From NCBI GenBank assembly GCA_001465935.1, contig LNKV01000047.1, positions 1 to 64,000 of the forward strand: a stretch of DNA of 64,000 bases, read 5' to 3'. The notes under the pieces are model-generated. The model was not told where the DNA came from and made no database searches. It saw nothing but the letters and a program-made list of their open reading frames with translations. Both the position numbers and the translations under genes were made by a program. Below, piece after piece: positions 10,808-21,415 of the stretch; the first letter of the stretch is position 1, and each line of letters begins with the position of its first letter. Source of the stretch: Clarireedia homoeocarpa. Taxonomy: Eukaryota > Ascomycota > Leotiomycetes > Helotiales > Rutstroemiaceae.

Positions 10808-11752
10808 ATGCCACAGAAATACTCACGCGAATTGAGTTTCTTCGATTCTAGAGACAACACAGGCCATAATATAGGTTGCCACGTTAAACTTCCGTTTCCC
10901 GATGGCGAACATAAACAAACATGGTACAGCTTTACTCGTGAGAGGCATGAACTATCAGGTTCCCAACTGTCGCTGGTAACTAAACTGTGGGGCCATCTTG
11001 CAGATGGCGCCACACTGGAACAATTAACGAATGTGATTTGTGATACAATGTTAACCTATGATGAGGGAAAGGTGGGTAGAACTTGGCTGTCCAGATTTGT
11101 ATAAGCTAATTCAAAGAACAGTGTCCCATATATAGAATGAGAAAGGTTTTCAGAGAATGGGAAAAGAAAGGTTTGGCAAAAGGCGAGGGTGTGAGTGCTG
11201 ACATTGGTCGACTTAGTTTGAAGCCTTCACGAGAATCAGGTTCTGGGCATTCTCACAAGGACCATTCTGAAGAAAACCCCCTGAATGCTACTGCAGACAA
11301 ACCTCGTAGCAATTCAAAAACACGAAAAGTTAGGGCTGAAAGCTCCAGTCAAGAAAACCCCATCAAAGGCCCATCACGAAAGAGATCTCTGCCCACTATC
11401 AACCCTAAAAATGCAAAAGACATGACGAAGAAACTAAAAGCTGGTGGAACAGATGAATCCACACAAGACAGTGGTTCCCCATCACGTCAGGTTCCCGAGA
11501 ACAGACCCGGCTCTGGTATATCAAATACTAAAGCAACTCCTAAAACAGCAACTAGAATCAGCCGTTGCACCCAGAAAAGGAGTAGCAGTACCTGTCAACC
11601 CAAAGCCAAAACCAAAGGGTGGACTATGGAAAACAGGAAACTGGCAGTATGAGGATGATATCAAGCGAAGAGAGGTTAGAAATGCTCCTAAACCTACAGA
11701 TAGAGAAGAGCGACAGAAGAGACGCGAGGACAAAGTTAGTGGATCGGGATAG
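10808..11752 (+). CDS. Hypothetical basic protein, 3 exons proposed
   Basis: I do not recognise this protein. Exon 1 (10808-11071) has a compact, possibly folded N-terminus ending in DTMLTYDEGK. A 50-nt intron (GTGGGT..ACAG) joins it in frame to exon 2 (11122-11515), CPIYRMRKVFREWEKKGL, followed by a long Lys/Ser/Arg-rich segment. A 46-nt intron (GTATAT, branch-like TACTAAA, ATCAG) then fits the switch to exon 3 (11562-11752), with GLWKTGNWQYEDDIKRREV and a charged tail. The model gives 282 aa. The evidence is coding character across three frames joined at good splice sites. The disordered basic tail suggests a nuclear or nucleic-acid-binding protein, but that is a guess. Confidence 0.5.
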
Positions 11753-12044
11753 AATTCGAGGAATTGGAAGTGATAAATCTACGGGCGTCATGGCATTAAG
11801 GGGTGAAATCATGAATTTCTGGGAATCTTGGAATCGTCGAATATTTAAAATACAAAAAAGCTTAAGTTAAAAAAAGAGTGATACTGTCTTTACAAGGATC
11901 AATTGTAAAAAAGAACACTAGCATATATTTACGAGTGTGGCAGTTTTTCATGATGCTGACCTTTAAGGTCGTTGCTTCAACTTACTTGTAGTGATTTATG
12001 AGTAGTATACTACACAAAAATATATAATTCTTTTTGCAGAGATA

Positions 12045-12160
12045 GAACTAGGCTCCGGCGGAAGCCCAGTGGACGGGTTGCTGACCCTTATGGGGCCCCA
12101 CGCCGCAGCCTAGATAGAATATCTAGTGGTGTCAGAGAGCCACAGATGTCTAGGCCATCT
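12045..12160 (+). repeat. Possible LTR edge with primer-binding-site-like sequence
   Basis: A GC-rich block of about 65 bp bounded by the imperfect inverted ends TAGGCTCCGG and CCGCAGCCTA is followed by TGGTGTCAGAG. That word differs in one base from TGGTATCAGAG, the sequence complementary to initiator tRNA-Met used as primer site by many Ty1/copia elements. No gag or pol follows, so at most this is a relic. Confidence 0.25.
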
Positions 12161-13539
12161 ATAAAACGTATGCATTTTAGTGTTGATATTGATATCGATA
12201 TTCTTTTAAACTCAACGGGAACTGTTTCTTTTCACCTAGGACTCTTTCCCTGCTCTTGGGCTCGTCAGACTCATACGCTGCAGGAAACCACCAGTTGTGG
12301 TCCTCAGCTTTCAAAGCACTGACGATTATCCCTCAAATTTCGTCCTCATAAAAAGCGAGGAGCCAGATAATCAAATCCAGCATGAAAGTCCTGGGCATCC
12401 TGTGATCTTTGAATTGTTGCAGGGCCCCGTCGTTTATGGAGATCTTGCAAGTTTAGCCTTTCTCAATATGATGAAAGTGATCTCTCATTGCGTGCCGTAA
12501 CAAGATCGCTGGTTTTTTTGTCCTGACCATGTAGATCTCGAATTACGAGACTTGGTGGATCAAGGCTTCGATAACGAGCTTGTTCACTGCCGTTTTCGGT
12601 GTGGTAATGCTCTGGTTGCGTCGCCATCATCTTGGCCTTGTCACTTGAGATGGTTCCAAACCAAGTCGTGAATTCATTGGTGGTGATTTTGAGTGATATA
12701 TCAACAGTTCAGAGCGAGAAAATTGGACTTGACGACTGTCTCTATCTAACATCAGTCGCTCTCTTTCATGTCAATTTTGGGTAGTGTTTGATGATTTCGG
12801 GGGGCAAGTCGCTTCTTCAAAAGACTCAAGCACCTGCTCAACTACAATTTCCTACAAACTACCAAGTGCACTGCTTTTTGCGATTGCCAGCTGGTATTAG
12901 GTCCGGGCATTTTTGAGACATGAAACACTACGAGTCCAAAGTTTAAACTTGCTCGGCGTAGCTTTGATTTTTCGCAGTAACTCACGTGCGAGATAGTAAT
13001 TAACTAGAGATTAGAGGTACACGTACACCATAATCCTATTTTGTTTGAACCTTGAACGAGGAATAGTAATGTCAATAGTAACTCTGGTTAGCTAGCAAAC
13101 TGTCACCTCGCGTTCCGTCTCCCTGTGTGACGAGACCACTAATGAAAGTGCTGAATGACCTTAGAATATTGAACTACAGAACTAAGCTATGCACAAGAAG
13201 AAGAGAGGCCTTATATAGAACCAAATGCTCCCAGGGCTATACTTAACGATGCCCTTAGCGAAGTGGTATCCAGGCTGGCTGAATGCAATGGCTATATGCA
13301 GCTTACATGTGCAACTACGTGTACGACTCAGGTGCAGTCGGTACGAGTCGTCACACCCTGAGTCCCTGCGTGACTTTAGGATAGAAGTGACAATATGCCT
13401 CACTTTCGTCGGGTGGCTTTATGATCGAATCGTATTTGTATCTTGCACGAAGCTAATCACGGTGTAGGGTAGTAGTATGAGAAGGAGAGATGATAGTTAT
13501 GTAGAATCTTCGTACTGTAAGGCGTGGGTTACGGAAACG

Positions 13540-13760
13540 TGTAGGTTACGTTAACGGTTAACTGTGATAGTGCTACTTAGTCAGGAGAAGATCTACAGAT
13601 TAATCTGTAGTGGAGTAGATCATGGAGAAGTGGAAATTATGAAACCAAATACAAGCCGTAATTGTCACTTCTCTAGAAGTGACGTCACTTTTGGAATTCT
13701 CGCAGAAATAGTACTACTACAGATATCCGCGGATATCTGTTAATCCGCGGATCATCTGTA
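13540..13760. repeat. Cluster of perfect and near-perfect palindromes
   Basis: Within about 200 bp there are perfect palindromes at 13593-13610 (CTACAGATTAATCTGTAG), 13677-13690 (AAGTGACGTCACTT) and 13719-13740 (22 bp centred on CCGCGG, arms ACAGATAT). A stem with 9-bp arms GTCACTTCT and AGAAGTGAC separated by two bases sits at about 13664-13683. The first and third share the word ACAGAT/ATCTGT. They may be remains of a hairpin-forming repeat or protein-binding sites; there is no gene within 900 bp. Confidence 0.7.
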
Positions 13761-14689
13761 TAGTAACAGATTATCTATGAGGCCGACTAGTTTTGCCTGT
13801 ACCTGCAAATACCTTCCCCATACCTCTATTGTGGATGTATGCAGGTATTTGCAAAATAATTGGATATTTGAGCTTCAAAACTTAGGATCTGGGGATATAC
13901 TTTTTATATTAATCTTTATACTTAATAAAAAAGCTATACAAACTTTTGTGGTTCTACAACGATTTCTATATTTGAGATAATTTAATACACAGATAATTGG
14001 ATTATTTATTGTCTGCGGATTAACGGTTTATTCGGTGGGATCCGCAGATTGCTATTTACTTGGGTCGGGGGGATCTGCGGAGCGAAGCGGTTTACGGACA
14101 TTCGCGGTAACGAGTAATTTGTGCGCAGCCTAGAAACGTACTGTATATACAGACAGTATCCACTTTTCTGAATGCGAATCATGGACGTTCGGTGAATAGA
14201 AATCCAGTCCAGATGCACATCAAGCAGTTAACATCAGTTTCACAACTAGCATTGCTCGGCACTTGTACTGATGTGGGGATATCAAGGTTACGGGTGGATA
14301 TCCACCAGAGCGAGTACTGACTGACTCGGATACTCAAATACCCCTCAAGTGGGTTTAAAGGTCCAAAACCCCACCTATGGGTACCCAGTCCACATACTAA
14401 GTGAAACGGTTACATTAGAACGGAGAATCGTTAACAGTGCGAAAGCCGAGGCTTGGCGTTGCTTTACAGAGAACCACATCATTAGTAAGGGGTAGGAAAC
14501 AGCAAACAATACGAAAATATGCTACCCATATAAAAGTCAAGTACATATATGTAATCCTGCACCCAGTCAGTTGCTCTTAGCCTGTCCACATTTTTATAAC
14601 CCTACTTCATAGTTGTAACTATTCCAGCTTCAGAAGCCACCCTGTGTCAATTTACTTCCACTTTTCCCAGATAAGTTGATCTCTCAGCA

Positions 14690-16204
14690 ATGGCTGAACA
14701 CGATAGCCTACACATTATCATTGTAGGGGCTGGTATAGGGGGCCTTGCGGCAGCAATAGCCCTACGACAAGCTGGTCACAAAGTTGAGGTAGCTATTTAT
14801 TGCGCACGCGTCAATTTCGTCTCCTAACTGATTTTAGGTCTTCGAGAAATCCAAGCTAGCCAATGAGGTGGGAGCCGCTGTGACACTTCAACAAAATTGT
14901 GTTGTCGTCTTGAACCGGCTCGGCCTGACGCCCGAGATGCTCAATGCCACCCTTGCCACAGAGGTAAATGAAACTCAGTATATGCGAAAATTTATTATAG
15001 CAAATTGACATTCATGAAGATGGTGATTAAGGATGGTGGCACCCTTGATACTATTTCATCAATCCCACTCACCAGTGAGGCTTTGAAAGCCGAAGGTCAA
15101 TGTGTAAGTAGATAAATCTTCATCCTTCCCATCATACCCAGTGCGAGTCTTAAAACACGACTTGGATAAATTGCTGAAATGCAGCAGAGCAGTTACTACA
15201 CCCATCGTGCAGATCTTCACAATGCCTTGAAACAACATGCCTCTAGTCAACAAGGCCAGGGAACCCCGGTCATTCTTCATAAAGGCTGCCCTGTGAACTC
15301 CGTGGATTGTGACACTGGGACAGTCTTTTTGAGCAACGGCGAGGTAGCGGTGGGCGATGTTGTGATTGGTGCTGACGGAATCCACTCAAAATGTCGCAGT
15401 GCTGTTGTAATCAATCACTATGAGGCAGTTCCTACCGGTCAAGCTATTTTTAGGTTCCTTATCCCTACCCACGAAGTCCAGTCAGATCCGTCAACGAGTG
15501 GTCTTATAACTAGTACAGGTGCTTTGGCCAATTTCGCAAAGGACGGCCGCCATATTATCACCTACCCCTGCTCTGGAGGCCGGATGTTAAACTGCGGTGC
15601 ATTTGCATCTCGAGATTTAGTTGGGTGGACAAAGGAGGGTAAGGGGCATGGCATCAAACAAACTCAGGACACCGGTCTAACCTTGACAGGTTTCGATAAT
15701 CACAATAAGAAGGCTCGTATGTTAAAATTATTTGAGGACTTTTCACCCTCGCTCCAACGCCTGCTCGAGAAGACAGAAGAAAGTGGAATCACTGGATGGG
15801 ATTTGCCTGACATGCAAACATTGCCCTTGTGGACCAAAGGCCGCGTAGCGCTGCTTGGAGATGCTGCGCATCCATTCTTACCATGTAAGAATATTCTAGC
15901 ATCTGTTAATATTATGTGACTAATCACTAGATCTAAAGATATGGGTCAAGGTGCAACCCAAGCAATCGAAGATGGCGTATCTTTGGCTGTTCTTTTGCCA
16001 ATAGGCACCACCAGGGATCAAATACCAGCAAGATTGCAGATTTACGAAGCTTGTCGTAAGGCTAGAGCCGATAGAATACAGCACTACAGTCGTATGCGTA
16101 TTAATCCAGTGACAACTAATGACGAAATCCGACGCTATATGGAGTATTGTCTAAACCATGATGAGTATGAGCATTCGAAAAGGTTCTTCGAATCATTTTG
16201 CTAG
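14690..16204 (+). CDS. FAD-dependent monooxygenase (salicylate-hydroxylase type), 5 exons
   Basis: A flavoprotein hydroxylase of 424 aa acting on an unknown, probably aromatic, substrate with NAD(P)H and oxygen. Exons are 14690-14788, 14838-14963, 15020-15103, 15185-15884 and 15939-16204. Exon 1 carries the FAD loop VGAGIGGLAAAIAL, exon 4 the motif VVIGADGIHSK, and the exon 4/5 join gives GDAAHPFLPYMGQGATQAIEDG split after P, the typical flavin ribityl-binding signature. The start of exon 3 (after AAG, 15019) is the least certain edge because the nearer AG at 15000 leads to a stop. The C-terminus is normal and short. It stands alone, without other secondary-metabolism genes, and a MITE-like element begins about 240 bp after its stop. 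Confidence 0.85.
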
Positions 16205-16445
16205 CGCATGGAGATTTGGGTGGCGGAATAGGTCAACATTCCGAGGAAAGCAGTCGCTGGAGTCTGTCCATGGTCTGCAACATAGCGCTGATGTTAATGC
16301 CTCTCTGATTGATGATCTTGTTGGATATAGGGGACTAGAGGGTATCAGGTGGACGAAAGCGGTTATACAGGGCTCCTTTAGGGGACAGGCAGATCTTGAA
16401 ACAGGGTATTAGTAATTAGAATAGAGAATGAACCAACCTGAACCT

Positions 16446-17163
16446 GTAAGATCTGGTCTTCCCCATTCGGAAATATGGCACATTGGTAAATATTGACGAA
16501 TAGGCCTCGAAATCCAAGTGGGCCGTCCCACCTGAATAGGCCGGGTATACTATATTGATGTAAGTTAAATAGTGAATTCTTTCTCTTATGTTGCTGCTTA
16601 TATGTAGCTTTGAGGATGTTAATTGTGATGATCTTCAGCTCAGTTTGAGCTGTCGGATTGAGGGTTGAAGATCCCAAAACGGGAGGGTGAAAAGGGGGCT
16701 GGTGGACTGGAAAGCTGAATAGGCCGGACATACTATATTGACGTAGGTGAAAAAACCGACTTCTCTTCTTTCTCTTTCATACTCAGAATACTCAGCAAGC
16801 ACCTAGCGCACTAGCCCTAACATCTCGTCCTAAGGTTGTGTATATAGCTTAAAATCTTATTATAACCCCCAAAAATAGGTCGACGGCGGCGTCCATGTTA
16901 CGGCGTCGACCTGCTTGTCACGTGGAAGTGGTAGAAGACAGTAAGGTTGTATTGAAGCAGTCAGGTGGGACGGCCTATTCGGGTTTCAGGGACCATTCGT
17001 CAATATTGACCAATACGATACTCTCCCCTCCCATGAACAAAGATTAAATTTTTAGGTGGCAAGACGCACAAAAATTTAACCTTTGTTTATGGGAGGGGAG
17101 AGTAGGCCTATTCGCCAGTATTAACCAATAGGCCGTATTTCCGAATGCGGTAGACCAAAGAGT
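16446..17163. mobile_element. MITE-like element B with about 50-bp terminal inverted repeats
   Basis: The left end GGTCTTCCCCATTCGGAAAT (16450s) reappears in reverse complement at the right end as GGTCTACCGCATTCGGAAAT (17140s), and the match continues through CATTGG.AAATATTGACGAATAGGCCT over about 50 bp. The interior has no gene. It contains a direct repeat of GAATAGGCCGG..ATACTATATTGA.GTA (about 16535 and 16717), which suggests a nested or partly duplicated copy, and a strong hairpin at 17020-17103. It shares terminal and inner words with element A at 3229-3862, so both belong to one family. The element spans from about 240 bp after the monooxygenase stop to about 200 bp before the start of the P5C reductase gene. 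Confidence 0.62.
17020..17103. repeat. 33-bp inverted repeat (hairpin) inside element B
   Basis: The arm at 17020-17052 starts ACTCTCCCCTCCCATGAAC and its partner at about 17071-17103 is its reverse complement with two mismatches in 33 bases. The loop is about 16 nt. It could itself be a tiny inserted foldback element, since element-B sequence continues on both sides. Confidence 0.85.
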
Positions 17164-17367
17164 AGAGGCCGGGGATGAACTCCGAGAAGCCGATACTGTA
17201 ACGCTCGGATCATCGGAATGGAAAACCAACCCCACCACCCCGCCATCCTGCAAATGCGAACAAAACAGCCACATTCCATTACACAATTGAGTACATCGAC
17301 GACGTATCGAATCGGGTTCATATCTTCAAATCTCGATCTGCAAGAATTCTCGCCCTTTTATCTAGCC

Positions 17368-18314
17368 ATGTCTGAAGCCACAAACGAACATAAGTCTATG
17401 ACACTGGCGGTCATAGGATGCGGTGAGTTATTGAATCTCAACCTCACCATTGACGGAGATATACTTATCAGTATGCTTCAGGTTCTATGGGCTCAGCAAT
17501 TCTTGCTGGAATCCTCAATTCCTCAGCCAAGGAAGAAAAAGCACCCATTTCCAATTTCATTGCCTGTGTGCAAAGTCAAGAATCAGTAAAGAGATTGAAT
17601 TCTGCATTCTCTGACTACTCGGACAGGTTGAATATCCTACGGGATGACAATTTGATGGCTATCAACGAGGCTGATGTGATTCTGCTGGCCTGTAAACCAT
17701 ACATGGCAGAATCTATCCTTGGATATGATGGCATCGCCGATGCTTTGGCAAACAAGCTGGTTATCTCAGTGCTTGCAGGCACGCCCGAGGAACGTTTGAG
17801 GAGCTTTGTTTACAAAAACCGTTCTGATGGTCCGAGGCAAAATGACTGCTCTTTTGTGCGGGCTATGCCGAACTTAGCAGCTCAGATTGGTGAATCAATC
17901 ACCTTAATCTCGACAGGATCCACCTCCATACCCGAAAAATTCACCGAAATCTCAGAATGGATCTTCAAGCAAGTCGGAGAGATTAGCTATATCGCCGATA
18001 GCATCTTCCAGGCGGGAGCTGTTCTAGCAGGTGCTACTCCGGCCTGGTTCACTTTGGCTTTTGATGGGATTCTGGACGGAGCAGTATCAGAGGGAATGAA
18101 GCGCGGGGTTGCAATGGAAATTCTGGCCCAATCTATGCTTGGGACAGCGAAGTTAATTCAGAGCGGCGAGCATCCAGCAATTTTGCGGGAGAAGATCTCC
18201 TCGCCGAAAGGGACCACCATTCAAGGATTGAAGACTTTGGAGAAAGGTGGTATTCGATCTTCATTCACCGATGCATTCATAAATTCGACACAACATGGTT
18301 TGAACATGAAGTGA
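17368..18314 (+). CDS. PRO3: Pyrroline-5-carboxylate reductase, 2 exons
   Basis: This enzyme reduces pyrroline-5-carboxylate to proline with NAD(P)H, the last step of proline synthesis. The protein is 295 aa. Exon 1 (17368-17422) ends in TLAVIGCG. A 59-nt intron (GTGAGT..TCAG) leads to exon 2 (17482-18314), which completes the Rossmann loop GCGSMGSAILAGI. Family blocks follow: ANKLVISVLAG, FVRAMPNLAAQIGESITLIS, and the C-terminal signature ATPAWFTLAFDGI, SMLGTAKLIQSGEHP and SPKGTTIQGLKTLEKGG, ending in FTDAFINSTQHG. The length is normal and no lesion is seen. The next gene on the same strand, 770 bp on, is proline dehydrogenase, which runs the opposite half of the proline/P5C cycle. Confidence 0.93.
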
Positions 18315-19080
18315 TTCCTTTCCTTGGTATATAATAGATTCGATATCGTTCAGGCACATCTGTGCCTTGATTCTTCTCGTTTCAATAAAGACTAGTAATT
18401 ACGCGTGAAAATATTTCTAGCGAAAAGCTTGGGATATTCAATGTCCATAGTCTTTTTAGTGTTTAACTACTATACTGTATTTCCTTGATGTGTGAGGCAG
18501 ATCATTCGTGCAAAAAGACTTTTCTCAGAGCAGAGCAGAGTTGCACTGGAAGCACGTGTTGCAGTCAAGACTCGAAACCATCAATTATCGTGAAAGGAGA
18601 ATTAACCGTTGCAGTCTGTTGTGCTTCTGCAATTGCTGTCATTTATGGCTTGACTATGGCACATGCACACAATGAGGCTCAGCTCAGTTAAACAGCACGC
18701 CCCTTAGAAGTCCCCCAATTACATATCGCATGTTAAGAACAATGCAACCACGAGACCGTTTTCAGAGCCAGCTAGCCCCTTATCTCGGAAACTTTGGCCG
18801 CGACCTTAACTTCACGGCGGATCGAACATTTAGATTCCTATTTTGGTTTCATGCACATACTCAGATGATGTGATAAGGACTTATCTTGCCCGATACGGTA
18901 GTTAAACTGGAAATCTATATGCGGGGGTCATACGATACGAACAACAACACCCGACATTACACTAGATGTTAGTATTGCTGTAGAACTTTATTTAATGTGT
19001 CATTCTCTATAAAAAGCCGTTATTGCAATGGAAGATTCTTTGTCTCATTATTTCTTTTTGTTTAGTGGGAAGGATGGAAA
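18315..19080 (+). other. Spacer between P5C reductase and proline dehydrogenase
   Basis: No gene was recognised. A frame of 68 codons at 18485-18691 has no family signal. The stretch should hold the P5C reductase terminator and the proline dehydrogenase promoter. Confidence 0.5.
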
Positions 19081-20596
19081 ATGGACTGTCTCCTATTTTC
19101 ACATCGATTATGTAGAGTTGCGGCCGCGGAGAAATATTTCACGTCATGGCGGGGTTATGCGTTGCAACGGCGAGCTCAATCAACAACGACAATTACCACC
19201 AGTTCTCCGGATGTGCATCGACAATCTGTTGGCGGGACTTCGCAGTTTCCACCTCTGTCGATAATGCCAATGAACACGCTTCTGAAATCTTATTTCGTTA
19301 CCTCGATTCTAGCGTCACCAAGAATCATCAAAATATGTCTTCCCTTAATGAACAAAGTCGCCAATTCCGAATCGGCGCTTCTCAATCCTGACCGGAATCC
19401 AATTCTTCGTATGCTTATACGGAAACTAATCTACGATCATTTCGTGGCTGGGGAAACGCCATCTCAAGTGAAGGAGAGTGTTCGGAATATGAAAAGTCTG
19501 GGATTGAAAGGTGTGATCTTGGGATACGCAAAGGAGGTCAATGTTTCAGGAGGTTTGACGAGACACGAAATTTCAACATCGGATGGTGATGTAGGGGAAG
19601 CTTCTATTGGTATTTGGAAAGAGGGGCTTCTGGAGACATTATCACTGCTAGGACCAGGTGACTTTCTATCCTTGAAGTAAGTCCACTAGTCCCCCACTTT
19701 TAGGAATCCTAGGCTGAAGGCATTCAAGATTCTCCGGAGCAGGACCGTCCGCGCTTGAAGCACTGGCGAATCAAAAACCACCACCAACTCAAGTCCAAGA
19801 AGCAATGGTTGAAATTTGTGAAACGGCAGCGACAAGGGGAGCTCGAGTATGGGTGGATGCCGAGCAACAAGATATTCAACCCACTATCGAACAATGGACG
19901 ACTAATCTGATGCGAATGTTTAACAAAGGCGAAAAGGCCTTGCTATACACCACGATGCAAGCTTACTTGAAGCAGACGCCTCAAAACATCCTCAAGCACC
20001 TTCAGTTAGCTCAAAGAGAAGAATGGATTCTGGGAATCAAACTCGTGAGAGGTGCTTATATCGCCACGGAACGAAGAACTTTGATTCATGACACCATTCA
20101 AGATACACATAATGCTTACAACACAATTGCTAACAATCTCCTCCGCCAATCCTACCCGGGAATTACCACCTCAGAAAACCTACCCTATCCACGTGCTGAA
20201 CTGTTCTTAGCTACCCACAACGATCAAAGTATTAAACTCGCCTACTCCACCCAATCTTCACTCATCAAATCCGGCGGACCTACCATCGAGCTCGCGTACG
20301 GCCAACTCCAAGGTATGGCTGATGAAATCAGCTGCGGGTTGCTACAATTGTGTGCTGAGAGCAAACCCCAGCCGAAAGAGTCCCTCGCCAAGGAGAAAAT
20401 TGTAAAGGAATTGGATCTGGCGCCTAAGGCATATAAATGTATGATCTGGGGGTCGGCGCAGGAATCGCTGCAGTTTTTGTTGAGGAGGGTGAAGGAAAAT
20501 AAGGATGCGCTTGGGAGGACGGAGTATTGGGTGAAGGGGTTTAGAAAGGAGATTTGGAGACGGGTGAGGTTGGGTTTGAGGGTTGGCAGTGCATGA
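19081..20596 (+). CDS. PUT1: Proline dehydrogenase (proline oxidase), mitochondrial, 2 exons
   Basis: An FAD enzyme that oxidises proline to pyrroline-5-carboxylate and passes electrons to the respiratory chain on the inner mitochondrial membrane. The model gives 487 aa. Exon 1 is 19081-19676. A 52-nt intron (GTAAGT..CAAG) follows, and exon 2 is 19729-20596; the join reads LSLK/FSGAGPSALEAL. The N-terminus is rich in Arg, Ser and Leu without early acidic residues, fitting a targeting peptide. Barrel motifs are ARVWVDAEQQDIQ, ILGIKLVRGAYI and LFLATHNDQSIKLAYS, then ELAYGQLQGMADEIS and the C-terminal LLRRVKENKDALGRT. A first Met upstream in another exon cannot be excluded. The last 100 bp of the coding strand are very G-rich. 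Confidence 0.9.
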
Positions 20597-20792
20597 GGGG
20601 GAATTGAAGGGTTGAGAGGGGAGGGGGAGGGGGTTTGTTATAGGTTGGTGTTGAACTGGATGGGGTCGACCTGGATGGGTATCAAAATTGATTGATCTGT
20701 CGACTTTACCAGGATATGGGAGTCATACAGCCGAAGTTCTCCGTGCTTGCTTCGAGCAGTCATTGCACTAAAAAGAATACTCTGGCCGACCG

Positions 20793-21415
20793 TCAATGAC
20801 GAATTTTAATATTTCTACAATCATTATTCACACACCAATCCCAATTTGAATCAATATCCTCATTCTTCAACCACTTCTGCATCATTTCATTCTTACGCCA
20901 AAACGCCTCATCATCCATATAAGTCGGCAGCACCGTCAAAAACCGATGTCCTAACCTCGCCTGCACCGCCTCAAGGTACTTGTACCCCTCAGGATAATTG
21001 TTCAACTTCTCCCGCAAACTCCGGCACATCTTCCCCACCCACAGGAACCAAACGATCCTTCTCGTAGAACAGACGATTGTAATTGACTTTCCAATCGTCG
21101 TTTGCTTCGCGCAGACACCAGAAGATGAAGCGCGAGTCGCATCGACGTCGTATTTGATGCTGGTAGACTTGTCAGTGAAGCGTTGCGTGATGGTTACTTT
21201 CGTTTTGCCGATGGCGCGGTAGGAGGGGAGGGAGAGATTGACGTCTATCAGGGTGCCGTTTTTGCGGTGCATGATGAAATTGGCATTTCGGCGACCGGCG
21301 ATGGAAACGCGAATGAAGTCGTTGATGAGTTTCCCGCCGGATCAGGCTTGGTAGGAGTGTTAGGCTTGGAAGATTGTTCATGGAGGAGGGGGTAGTGGGG
21401 TGAGTTTGGAGACAT
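20793..21415 (-). pseudogene. Frame-broken NTF2/SnoaL-like small protein gene
   Basis: The main frame reads GKLINDFIRVSIAGRRNAN, HRKNGTLIDVNLSLPSYRA and KTKVTITQRFTDKSTSIKYDV. This resembles a fungal NTF2-like (SnoaL-type) family of unknown function. The next conserved-looking block, FIFWCLREANDDWKVNY and LFYEKDRLVPVGGEDVP (about 21020-21130), lies in a different frame. The final block, YPEGYKYLEAVQARLGHRF and VLPTYMDDEAFW, is back in the first frame. The presumed N-terminus MSPNSPHYPLLHEQ is in the third frame. There are no good splice sites at the switches. The simplest reading is a gene with small indels, two of which compensate each other. Sequencing errors are the alternative. Confidence 0.5.

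Larger units (their letters stand above)
11753..14689. other. Gene-poor AT-rich region, about 2.9 kb
   Basis: No gene could be supported. A 67-codon frame at 12297-12500 has no recognisable motif. The interior contains a possible LTR edge near 12050-12160 and a cluster of palindromes at 13540-13760 (listed separately). Repeated words GATCCGCGGAT, ATCCGCAGAT and GATCTGCGG at 13720-14080 look like a decayed repeat. The last few hundred bases should contain the promoter of the monooxygenase gene at 14690. Confidence 0.5.

Noticed and set aside
11619..11870. Third frame past the end of the unassigned gene
   Set aside because: The spliced model already ends at 11752 in another frame; using this frame needs an unsupported extra splice.
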